A DNA stretch of 64,000 nt from Neospora caninum Liverpool (Eukaryota > Apicomplexa > Conoidasida > Eucoccidiorida > Sarcocystidae). This document shows, piece after piece, positions 25,901 through 37,318 of the stretch (the stretch's first letter is position 1; every line of letters begins with the position of its first letter). Location of the stretch: NCBI RefSeq assembly GCF_000208865.1, contig NC_018391.1, positions 1,178,001 through 1,242,000 of the forward strand. Reading direction: 5' to 3'. The position numbers and the translations under genes were made by a program. The notes under the pieces are model-generated. The model saw nothing but the letters and a program-made list of their open reading frames with translations, did not search any database and was not told where the DNA came from.

Positions 25901-28900
25901 CCAGCTGCCTCTCACGAAGTCTCTCTGTCTGGGTCTCTCCTTCCGTTCCTCGCTCACTGTCTCTCCCAGTCGCTCTGTCTATCTCTTCCTCGTTCTCTTT
26001 CTTGTTCTGTCCGAGAGATTGCCCGGGACGCGGGTTGCCTGCGTCGGCACCGGGTCGCTCTCTCTCGCAAACCTTTGAGTCGCGCGTCTTGTCTCTTCTG
26101 AAGCGGGTGAGCCTGCCTCCCGGTTCTCTGTTTCTCAGGTCTTTTCGCGCCTGACGACAACGCCGACCTGAGCGGCATGGCGATCTGGAGCTTCACAGTC
26201 AGATGGCAAACGCCAACCGGAGCCGAGTCCTGGACGGCCTACCCGGACGCAGCTTTTGCGCCGGCCTCTGCGTCGATCAACGATTTGCGGAGTGCGTCCT
26301 GGACGTCGCTGCCAGGGGCCGAGAAGGAGATTCCGCCCAATCCCGACGAGAAAGAGTGGAACTTTATGCACCTTGGCCTGACCAGCGAAGACCAGGCTCT
26401 CAACTGGTACCACGAAAACGAAAAAGAAAACGAAAAAGAAAACGAAGAAGCAGAGACCGAAGAAACAGAGACCGAAGAAGCAGAGACTGAAGAAGCAGAG
26501 ACTGAAGAAACAAGAGAGAAGGGAGAGAGGACAGAAAAAAGTGCAAGACGCGATGGAAAGAGGCCTCAGAGAGAGATCGGCGGGGCTAGAGGACGGAGAG
26601 GCAACGCGCGTACCCCGGGCAAGCGGACGCAGTCAAGTCACAAAGGGAAAAGGAGCCTCGAGCCCTCTTCTCTGTGTGCATGCATTGCTGCTGGAATCCA
26701 CTCAACATTTTCCTATTCGTGATGTAAATCTGTAGTTTCTGCACTCTATGCAGATAGAGAGACATGTTGACTGCGCCCCTGTTGTACCCTGCATATGCAC
26801 ACATGCATACACCTCTTTTAACATACGTGTAAAGGTATCGACAATGAGCCGAAAAGATAGATTTATTTACACACACGTGCCACTAGAAAATATGACTGCA
26901 TCCCGTTTATTTCCATGTGTATCTCCAGGTGTACAGACACACCGGCAGGCCAATGCATGTCAGGACTGCGGGGAACACATTTCGGTTTTCCTGTTTTTTT
27001 CAGGCTAGACGCAATCCGCGCAGCAATTTCGGCGTGCCGTTTGCGGCCGCCTGCGCTCCAACTGCCGACGCTTCGTCTTCCGCCTCCGCAAATTTTTCTT
27101 CCTCTCTCGCGTCTTATTTCCCACGCGTTGCCGCTGTCCTACATTGCACGGCCTTCTCGATCTCCTGCCTCCAGTGAGACAAATCTGTGCCTTGAGAACG
27201 AGGGAGAAACACCAGTCTTTGCGCTTTCTCTGCAGTCTGTTATCCCGTTGCTGGATTCTTCAACACGGCGCGCCGTGCTCCACGGCGGCCTTGAAGAGAG
27301 GCAAACCGAAAGTCGTCGGAGGAAATGCATCCTCCTCTTTGTGCTGACCCTTGCAACGCGGGATATACACAGACACTCGTTGATGCATTTCTCTACATGA
27401 CTCTTTACATACTACTATACATACATGTATGTATATAACTATATATATACATGCATATCTGTACATCGTTTTAAGTGCGTGTGTAGGCATGTGTGGATCT
27501 CTCGTTGTGGATGGGTAGGCGTGTACCCGTGTTGGCCTGGGCTGAAACGCCCTTTCGTGTTTTTCGGATCTTTCGCGTTTCCGATTCACTCTGTGTCTTT
27601 CGGCGAAACCTCCGCGAGACGCCGGATGGCCTGATGCACCGCTAGGAGGGAGATCCCGCGCTTGCATGCACAAGACGGTCTTTGCCTCTCCTTACGTTGC
27701 GTTCCTCTTTCCACACGCGCTGTATCTTTCTCTCTGCCGCGCCGTCTCTATCGGTGCGTGCGATTCCTGATTTTTGGGTTCGACAGGCCTCGTTTCCTCT
27801 CGAGTCTCGCGACACCAGAGTCAACCTTCTGCAATCGGTGCGGAGAAAACGTCTCCTCCTTCCTCGTCTCCTCCCCCTCCTTCTGCTTCTTCCTCTTCTT
27901 CTTCGTCTTCCGCTTCTCCTCGCCCTTCCGCTGTCCTCACCGCTGCATGCCCACTTCCTGCTTCGCCTGTCTCCGCGTCCTCGGGTGTCTCCTCTGCGGC
28001 GCGAGGGAGAAGCGAAGCGCACAGTCGCCAGTGTCTGAAACTGCCTCGCTGCCTTCGACCGCTCGCGCTGCGCCTCTACCAGCAAGCGGCGAGTCTGCAC
28101 TTCCACTCTGCGGGCTTACCTGGGTAAGACTGTCTGCGGAGGCGCGTTGAACGAAAAAGATCAGGTTCACGAACAGGCAGACAGGGAGAGAGAGGAGGAG
28201 AAGAACACGAGACGAAAAGGCGAGAGATAAAGGAGAGACAGAGCGCCGAGCCAAAGAAAAAAGGGAGGAAGGATTGAAAGAGAACGAGAGAGGGAGAATC
28301 GGACAAACAAAGTAAGGAAGAAAGGACGTGAATAGACTGGGAAAGGGAAGACAGCGGCGATGGAAGAATGCGGACCACGGCGGCATATGGGCGCCCCGTG
28401 GACGACGAGAGAGATTGAGACAAGTACCGAAGAGGAGAGGAAAGGAAAGGAGACGAAGCAAGAGAACGAGGAGAGAGGAAAGATGCGAGAAAAAGACTCC
28501 CGGGAGGCTCCACGGCTGAGCCTGTCTCTTGAGTTTCAGGTGTCTTCAGCCTCTGTTTTTTTGTGAGTTTCGCCGTTCGCATGCGCAGAAACTCCAAATG
28601 GACTCCAGTGCACATGATTGGGGGCCGAGCTGTCTGTGTGAATTCCTCCAATTCACGACAGTGGTTGTCTTACACCATCCTCGACGTTCCTCTGGTAAGT
28701 CGGGAAGCAAAGAGACTTTCAAAACCCGCGTTTTGTCTGATCGTGTTACCCGCTTTGTCATGTCTCTCGTTCGTCTTTGTCTCTTACCCTCCTTTCTCAC
28801 AGTTTTTTCTCTCGATTCTCCTCTCTTTCGTTCTCTCTTTCGTCCTCTCTTTCAGTCTCCCTGTCAGTCTCTGCCCTCGCTCTCTCTCCCCTCACTCTCT

Positions 28901-31900
28901 CTTTCGTACCCTCTCGTTCCCTTCCGTCCAGTCGCTTTCTTTCTCTGTTTCTCTTTCTTCTAATGGGGGAAATGTTTGCCTGGTTCCTCTCTGCAGGAAG
29001 TCGTTCTCCAACTCCTCGCGGACCCAAATTTGCTGGCAGCGGCTGCGACGTCTCCCCGCCCCAGCCGGGGCCGCAACTCCTGGCTGCTCCTGGACGTCTT
29101 CGACTCTGGGAAAAAATCTTCTTCTTTCTCGCCAAATTCTCTCTCTTCTTCTCTTTCTTCTCTTTCTCCTCTTTCTCCTCTTTCTTCTTCGTGGCGTGCG
29201 TCGTCTGTGTCGAGAGCTGTGGAGTTTTCGAAGCCCAGTGGGCTCTCTGGCGGCCTGGAGCGTCTCGGAGAGGATGCGAAGGGTGAATGCGAGGCAGACT
29301 TCATTCAGCTGGAGTCCCCGCTCCTCCCTCTCGAAGCTTCGCATCCGCCAAACGCGGTTCTCCGCGCCGAGAACGGTGAGAAGAAAGACGGGAGGAATCC
29401 GGAAAGAGAGACGAAAAGCGCGAAACAAAGATCGCTGCGAAGGCAAACGAGGGAAGACCCGCATTAAACCAGAGAGGTGTTCGAGGGAACGAATTGCGGC
29501 GCTGTGGGAAGCGAAAACAAGAGAATCAAGAGGCACAAGTGAACGGCAAATGGAAATGAAGAACATCGCTAAACGAAGACGAGATATCTCACGTCAGTGA
29601 CAGGCGTCCGTGCAGATTACCTCGTACACCTCAAAATGGAACCGACATAAACAGAGAAAGAGTCCTAGAAGAGAAAAAATATATATACTATTCTGGTGTA
29701 CATAGAGTGCGGTGCGTCATGCGGGCGCGCAATCGTGAAGGGGGGGAAGGGGGATATGAAGCGGAAAACGGAGATCGTGGCTGTTTGCTTCGTCTTTCTC
29801 TTGGTTCGCGAAATTCTGTTGCGTTTGCCTCTGGTGTTTCAGGCGCGGGGGCGCAGAGCCTCATGAGTCGAGCGCTCTTTGAGTTGTTGTTTCCGCTCGT
29901 CGTTGGTTTTCTCCTCGCGTTTCTCTTTTTGCCGCGATCGCCTCTCGCCTTCTTCGCCGCCTTCCTCCTGCTCTTTGTCGCCGCGATGAGGTTCCTGCCT
30001 TTCACCCGTACGGCGCGCGTCAGACTTCTCCGATCCGGTTGGACAGGTGGGAGCGGGGAGAGGCGACCAGATGGACGAAAGAGGAACAGAGGAGAAACAA
30101 GGAAGAATGTAGACAGAGAGACAAGCACGGTGATACAAAAACGTCGAAGCGAAAGAGACCCGAGAGGGAGACACACAGGACGAGGGGGAAGAACCAGAGA
30201 CAGAACTCGATCTCTGTGGTGTTTGCGTAGCTCGTCCCTAACTCTGTGTTTCTTCTCTCGCTTTGCTTCATTCTCCGCTTTGTCTCTTCCGACCGCTCTT
30301 CTCTTCCCTCTCTCAGAAGCTTCTCGCGAGTTTGGGGAACTCTCGGCTGCGTACATCGTTGCGCGTTCGTGCTCGGCCTTTTCGCCTCGCGATGGAGACT
30401 CGAAAAAATCCCGCAGATCCACATCTCTGGCCCATCGTCCTCTTGCGTCGCCGTGCCCGCAAACGTCGGAGAGTTGGATGTCACAGACGTTGTCTCTCCT
30501 CGGCGCAGCGCGGCCCGTCCTTTCAAGGCTTTCAGAGAAAAGTGGGTTTTCCCGGAAGATCCGTGAAGTGCTCCATCGCGCCTCCCTCGGCCTCTCTGCT
30601 CGCCCCCTGGACGTCGATGTGGAGTTTATGGGATGGGAGGTAGGTGAAAAAGTTCGCGGTTCAGTGAGACGGCGGCGTTTCTGTGGAAAGCGAACCTCTT
30701 GAACACACGCCGTCGGTTGACACAACGAGCTCAGGCGAATCTGCCATCGATACGCCTGGAATCCAGCCCTTTATGCATGGGCAAGAAACCACCATGCCTC
30801 GTCAAGATCCTTCTATCTACATCGGATTGCCGCTTCCGCGTTTGGTTTTTCGATGGAATGTTCCGCTAGAGAAAGAACTCTTTCAGAGATTCAAGAGGCC
30901 TTGTGACCTGAAACCGTCGCGTGAATCGGCAGACAGGGAGAGCGATAGAGACAGGGGGAAGAGAGAAAAGGAGAGAAAGAGAGAAAGTGAACAAACGGGG
31001 AGACGGCAAGCAGAGAGAGAGGGAAAGAACGCGAAAGTGAGCGAGATTCTGGAGACGCCCGGAGACGTCGCGTCCTCCCTCTCGTGTGTCTGTGAAAGGT
31101 TTGATATGGATTGGAGAGATCGCGCGGATATCACGCACAGACACAGAGCCCCCGATGAAGCTGTAACGTCGTCTCTCTGGCTTCGCCGCACTGCGTCTCG
31201 CTTCTTTTTCCTTCGCAGTTTTTTTCGGTGTGATCCTGTTCTCCCTTTCTCTTCTTTTCAGCTTCGCCGCAACGCGCGAAACCCGTGGGGAAGTACCAGC
31301 GTCACGTGTTTCGTCCATTTCAGTCCTCAGCAAACCGATCCTCTGGCTGCCGCGTGTCTTCCGCCTCCCCGCAAGAAAAAACCCCAACCGCCTTCTTCCT
31401 CTTCTTCCTCTGCATCTTCTTCCTCTTCTACCTCTTCATCTTCTTCGTCGTCTCTTTCGCTGTGGAGCCTATCTGTGGCGTCTCTAGCGCATCAGGCAGT
31501 TGCGTCTCCGGGTTCTGTGCCTTCGTGGGCGTTGAGTCTACTGCTTCTTCTCGGGGATCGAGGCCGAAGAGAAAGTGCTTGGGGGGGAAAGAATCTCCTT
31601 CTTTCCTCTTTGCTCGCGGTTCGTCTCTTTGAGCACCTCGACTGGCTTCGGGGCGTTACTGGGCTGGCGAAGGCGCCGTCAGAGAACGCGGGTGAGTCCT
31701 GGCGGCATTTCGTTTTTTTCCTGTCGCTTCCAAGCAAAAAGACCACGCGCTCCCGCGGATCACAACGGAGGTTCTGAGAAACGAAGCGGGATCTTCGTTT
31801 CCGTGTGACGCTTTTTCTTCTCAGACGCTCACTCCGGACGCGCTCCATCCGCCGTGATCTCGACATCCGCGTCTTCTGACCCGTTGCCTGACTCCACTCC

Positions 31901-32902
31901 TTTCCTCCCGTCGGCGCAAGTCGCAAATCGATCGGGAGAGACGCTCCTTGCTTCAGTCTCGTCGGGACCGTCAGATTCTGGAGATTCGCGAGGTTGGGAG
32001 GACGACTTGGCAGTCGCGTCGGCTGTCAACGCTGAGCAACACAGGCGGGTCGAGGCGCTCATGTACACCGGTCCTGAGGAAATGTCCGCCAAGCAGCGAG
32101 ATGTACGTACACCCACGCGCGCGCGTCTCCGCCGGCAAAAATGAGGCGGGTTGGAATGGGATTTCGAAACCAATAGACAACGCGACGCCACGCGAGTCCC
32201 TTTTGTGGACGTAGAGAGAAACATGTTATCAGCACGCACATCAACATCTATACATACGTATATATATGGATGTATATATGTTTACATGATGCAGATCGAT
32301 CGATACAAATATACATGCCCATATCTGTAGATATATATATTTGGAGATGGGCAAAACGGACATACATGTCAATCGTTATGCATTGACACACTGCTTGCTA
32401 AAGGCGCTTTGGGACTGTTTTTCACATCTTTTTTGGACAACCACGCGCGAGATCGAAAGTTGGTTCCCAGTTGGGAAGAGAATGGATCCAAAGTGGGGAT
32501 GCAGCCATGAGTCGGTTTTGGCCCGAAGGCTGTGTCCCCGTAAACAGAGACGAGAACCATATGCCTCCTCTTTTTGGTGTTTACTCGTTTTTTGTTTCTT
32601 GCTCGCAGGCGCTGCATGTCTTGCTGCGACGCTACACCGCCTACGGCGTCTTCCACCGCGACGTTCTTCTCTTCCTCCACGTGGCAAATTGGAATGTGCG
32701 TTTGACGAATCGCAAATCCCTGTTGCAACAACGTCCACAAAAACCGTTTTCGAGCGTCCACCAAAAATCGCACCTCTCCGAGGCGGAACACCGACTTTGG
32801 CCTTTCCAGTACCCTCCAGGAAAGGGGTTTTTGCTGTTCAATCACGGCCAGTGAAGACTGCCCTATATATACATATATATACATATATATACATATATAT
32901 AC

Positions 32903-32943
<41 letters not shown>

Positions 32944-34700
32944 TGCATGTGTGTTTTTTGTGGTGAAATGGGCGTTTGGCCCACTGTGGATTGTTCCAGG
33001 TGCACGTTGCAGATGCACTGCTCCATCAGCTGCTTTCGTGGAAATCGGACGCATGCATCGACCGCCTGGAAGCTCGGCATGTGCACAAAGAACTCTCCAA
33101 GTGTAAGTCTCCTCCCTTTTCCTCTGCGCTCTTCGCCACTTGTTTGCCCCGTCTTCCTTTCCTAACGGAATCCGAGTTTTTTCTTCCCTACATAACATAG
33201 ATACTCAAGCATCTACGTACATATATATATATATATATATATATATGAGATTGCATGTGAATCTGGGTACATGTGTCCTCGACACAGGTGGGGGTGGCGG
33301 TCTTTTCTTCGCTCTTTCGGTTTCCCGAAACGCTTCTTTCACTTCCCTCTGTCTGTCTCTTTCTCTGTCTCAGGTTGGGGCTACCTGTATAGCCACGATC
33401 GTCTGGGGCGTCCGTGTTTGGTTCTCCGTCTCGCAAATCTTTCGGTCTCTTCTCTCTCGTCGTCTTGTGGAGAGACGGACTGGAAACTCGCCCTCGTTTT
33501 CCTCGTTGAGGAGGCGGTGAAGAGCATGGGCCGCGACGTGGAGCAACTCATTGTTCTTCTCGACGCGAAAAACCTCTCTTTCAAGAATCTTCCGATCCCG
33601 GAAATCCTGCAAATGCAGGTGACGCTCCAGGCCTTCTACCCGGAAAGACTCGGTAAGGAAACGCGCGAGAGTTTTGCGAGAGACAAACCGCAGGCACACG
33701 CGTCATTAGCAGGTTGTTCACGTCTCGCCTTTTTCTCTCTAAATGCCGGTGTCGAAAAGGACAGGTTTCGCGGCATGTCTGAGTCTGCGATCGACACACA
33801 AGTCTCCTTTTTCTGCATCTTCCTGCGTGGTTTCTAGCAAATCGAAGTGTACAAGTGCAGAACGTTCAAGAAGAGTAGACCTTGCGAACGCGAGGCACAC
33901 TCTGCGTCTTCTCGTCCTTACCCACAAAAATGCTGCCTCCCACCTCTCTCCAGCTTTTATATTTAGACGCACACGTGCCTTCCTGCAATTCTGCAACTCG
34001 ATAGAACTATCTGCCTATATGTACCGTTACCCTAAGAATATATATATGGATATTTCTATGTGAATGGATGTTGCTTGTTCGCTGTATTCCCATGCCGAAC
34101 CTGAAATCGATTGAGATGGAAGGGAGAGAAACTAAGAAAGAAGAGAGAAGATTAGAGAGAAGAGAGACGTCAAGAAAGAAGAGTTTATTTTCTTCTGTAG
34201 GCCTCGTTCTGGTCATCAACGCGAACTGGCAAGCGAAGCTTCTCTGGCTATCCCTGCGAGTAAGAAATGCAGAAAAGGCTATTTTTCTTTCGTCTTCAAC
34301 TGTGCGTGTGTTGTGACAGTCTCTTTTTCTTTAAATGTGACGAGAAGGTGACACAGACGCGAGAGGAGAAACGAAGTTGCGAGCACTCGTCCCTCTTTTT
34401 GCCTCACTTTTCTATTGTCGACGATTCAGAGTGTATCCATACCGACGGTCGAGAGAATCTCGCCGGTGTTGCTTTGTGTACTCCACTTTCTCTCTTTCTG
34501 TTTCTCTTTGTCTTTTCAATTCCCCGAGTTCCTTCTCTCTCGTGACGCACTGTGGTTTCTTCTTTCTGCAGGCGCAACTGAGTGGTTTGACGAGGTCCAA
34601 GATCTTTTTCCTTCCTTCGCAGCCTGCGAGACTGCGCGAGTTCCTCCTCACATTCTTCGAAGAATCGAGACTGCCGAAATGGTGCTTGCAACTCTTTTGA
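22902..34700 (+). CDS. Large PH domain / hydrophobic hairpin / CRAL-TRIO (Sec14) protein, putative lipid-binding protein
   Basis: Exons: 22902-23025, 23282-23364, 23820-25641, 26139-26406, 27004-27173, 27787-28123, 28568-28694, 28997-29375, 29843-30046, 30317-30639, 31262-31691, 31825-32102, 32609-32695, 33000-33102, 33374-33652, 34201-34259, 34572-34700. They sum to 5202 nt in phase (1733 residues). Residues 70-620 are low-complexity. A PH domain starts at about 626 (AVWKHS, WMQRWLVLDG) and ends in WLDAIRAAISA near 777, across two introns. About 1114-1157 hold two adjacent hydrophobic stretches, a membrane hairpin. About 1516-1733 match CRAL-TRIO: GYLYSHDRLGRP, LIVLLDAKNL, LVLVINANW, RSKIFFLPS. 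The middle part (VPLEVVLQLLADP; later GSTSVTCFVHFSP) faintly resembles a START fold; that is inference. Role inferred: phosphoinositide or lipid recognition and transfer at a membrane. The reading frame stays open upstream of 22902, so the start is not certain; the PH C-terminus and the acceptor at 28568 are the weakest joins. Confidence 0.85.
23395..23812 (+). repeat. Pyrimidine-rich intron tract
   Basis: Over 400 bases dominated by C and T fill intron 2 of the PH/CRAL-TRIO gene up to the GCGCGCAG acceptor at 23819. Confidence 0.9.
25190..25398 (+). repeat. 36-bp coding tandem repeat, 12-residue unit MERERGGERERE
   Basis: About five to six near-perfect copies inside exon 3 of the PH/CRAL-TRIO gene, just before the PH domain. 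Each unit holds an eight- or nine-G run. The frame stays open through the array, so it is translated as a charged Arg/Glu linker. Confidence 0.96.
26413..26512 (+). repeat. Purine-rich acidic repeat (ENEKENEKENE, EAETEETETEE) in an intron of the PH-domain gene
   Basis: GAAAACGAAAAA and GAAGCAGAGACC-type repeats directly after the donor at 26407. Read through, it would continue the PH frame to a stop at 26722. Confidence 0.85.
32866..32938. repeat. (ATATATAC)n and (TA)n array in an intron
   Basis: Five ATATATAC units followed by a pure TA run, in the intron between the exons at 32695 and 33000 of the PH/CRAL-TRIO gene. Confidence 0.95.
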
Positions 34701-35381
34701 GATGCTCCGAAATCTTTTCCCGCCTCTACTGCACTCTTTGCTCTGTGCTGTCTCGAGGTCTGACATTTCTACACATTTTCGTCTTCGGACGCGCCGTTTT
34801 CCGTTTCTCCTTCCATTCGTCTTTCGTCTGAAAGTTTCCCGTTCCTCAGTTCCTTTTTTCTGCCGCTGTGGGTTTTCCGTTCACCCGCGTGTACCCTTGC
34901 GGTGTCTTTCCCTCGTAACCGGTTTGCGCGAATTCGTGACGGGATGCGCAGTTTTCCTCTCTACAACGACGTGATTTTCTTCCTCTTTCGCCTCTTTTCG
35001 ACTGCTGGAGAAATAACTCTCTTTTGAAGGCTACTGAACATGCAGGCTTAGGCTTCACCCTCAATCTCCTTCAACAAACACCCAGTTCAGGCTTCTCCGC
35101 ATTTATCCTTCCCTGGATATATATATATATATATATATATGTGCATGTACATGTAGATATTTGCAGAAAGATAAAACACACATATATACATGCATTCAAA
35201 GATATATAGGTAGTGATGGAGAAAGAGACAGGGAAACAGATTTAGGTAGACATAGATAGGCACATTTATCGAGAACGAGAGAGAAGTGTCGATCCACGGA
35301 GGTTTCTTGTGCTTCGCATGAACGGCTTCTCTTTATCTTCTTGTAGCACACAAATACCTCCAGGTATATATGCATCCCCAC

Positions 35382-35423
<42 letters not shown>

Positions 35424-36719
35424 TTGTAGGTGGGGGGGTTTTCTTGGTTGAAGGGGGAACGGATGTCTCCTGTTTTCTCCGAATATAAGCCGCCACAGTC
35501 ACGGCATCAGGGCTGCACGAGGCGGCCTCTGCGAAGAGGCGGTCTCCAAGCTGGAGGAAGACCTAACCAGATTTGTCGAGTGATTGTGAAGAATCGTCAT
35601 CTTTCTTTGCAAGAAAGATGACCGTTTTCCTGCCTCTTCCTTTCCTTAGAGCGAGGAGGGAATACGCGAAAAAAGAAGAGATTGAGAGCGATGGAGATTG
35701 AGAGGGAGACAGAGAAGGATCAGGAGAGACAGAAACAGATTGAGACACTCATCTAGAGATTTAGAGAAAAAGAGAGATGGGAAGCGGCGGAAAGAGCCTG
35801 ACAGAAAAGACGTCCTCGCTGTGACGTCGACGGAGACGAAATCCAGTAGCAAGAGGGAACTCGACGCAGAGACAGCGCGAGGCAACGAGACGGAATTGAG
35901 AGAGGAAGAGGGGAAGCACACAGAGAAGAGAAAAGCGTGGTAGTGAAAGAAAGGCGTTTGTCCAGTCGAGAGAGAAAAAGAGGCGAGAGAGAGCGTCAGC
36001 GAAAATGCGGAAGTGAATGTTTTTGTGGAGCAAACTCCCACGACTTCTGTTGTTTCGCGCATGCACGCACTGGAAGATGCGAAACGTCTGAGCTTCACGA
36101 GTTAACTTGAAAAGAACAGAAAAAACGGACGGAACTGCGATGCGGAAACACAGTTTCTTCGAAATAGACGTGCAGCGCGTTGCCTCCCTCTGAAAACAGA
36201 AAATTCTCGAAAGTGCACTGTCTCGCGCGCATGTACCCTCTCTCCCTTTTCGCCTAGACAAAAGCCAGCAGAGCAGAACTCTCCTTTTTCCATTTTCCTT
36301 CTGAAAAGACAGTCACCAGAGACTTCTCACAAAGCGTCTCCCCCCTTCTTTTGTGCCGTTCCTCTCCTCTCTTTCCCTCTCTTTCCCTCTCTCCCCCTCT
36401 CTTCTTCTCTCTTTTTCTTGGTTTTTCTTTATTTCTCGTCTTCCTTCTACACCTCGCCTTCCCTCATGGCTTTCTTCACCCCTCCATCGAAAAGGACGGA
36501 AACGCCTGCTTCGCGAAAATCCATCTCTGCGTGTCTGTGACGCGGTTGCGACGAAGCCAGAAAAACAAAAGATTTCCAAAGATATTGAAACTCGTGGCAC
36601 ACCGAAACGAACCTGCCGAGATCGCAAAAAACCCGACGCAAGTGGCTGCTGCCGTCCGCCTTCCCCTGTTTGTCGAAAACGGCGGAAAAGTGGAAACGCT
36701 CTTGGAGATCAAAATGCGC
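34701..36719. other. Tail-to-tail spacer holding both 3' untranslated regions
   Basis: The PH/CRAL-TRIO gene ends at 34700 and calcineurin B at 36720, so both 3' ends lie here. It contains (TA)n arrays at 35117-35140 and 35385-35420, a purine-rich tract at about 35640-36000 and a CT-rich tract at 36355-36440. Nothing coding recognised. Confidence 0.6.
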
Positions 36720-37287
36720 TCAAAGATCCACTCTCAGCTTGTCAGCGATGTCGATGTGCGAAACCATCTGCAAAGCAAAGACACGCCCCAAAACCGGCAG
36801 ATGCACGAATCGAACGCAGTTCGGCTGCCATCGAAACCGGCGGGTCCCCCCGAACTGCAGTCTCGAGGCACAAACGCGCGCAATGCATGCACACAAAGAA
36901 AGCCTTGCACAGAATCGCAAATACATACAAATACATGATACAAATATATGATACATATATATATATATATATATGTTGTACGCGTTCTTGGGTTGGGCAC
37001 AAAGAGAGTCTAAATCTGTGGTCATATATATATATATATAGCTATTTATAGAGAGAGGACGGGGAAAGGAAAGCGGTTGTGCGTGCGTGTGTCGTTCGCC
37101 TCCAACTGCTATTTCTGTTCGTGTGAATATTCCTCTTTTTATTACCTCGCGGAATTCGTCGAACGAGATCATTCCATCGCCGTCTTTGTCCGCCTGGACA
37201 ATCGTTCGGTCCACCAACTGCTGGAGCTGGAAAAAGTCCCGTATGTACACGCATAAACATAACATGTATGCAAACGTATACTCCACA

Positions 37288-37318
<31 letters not shown>

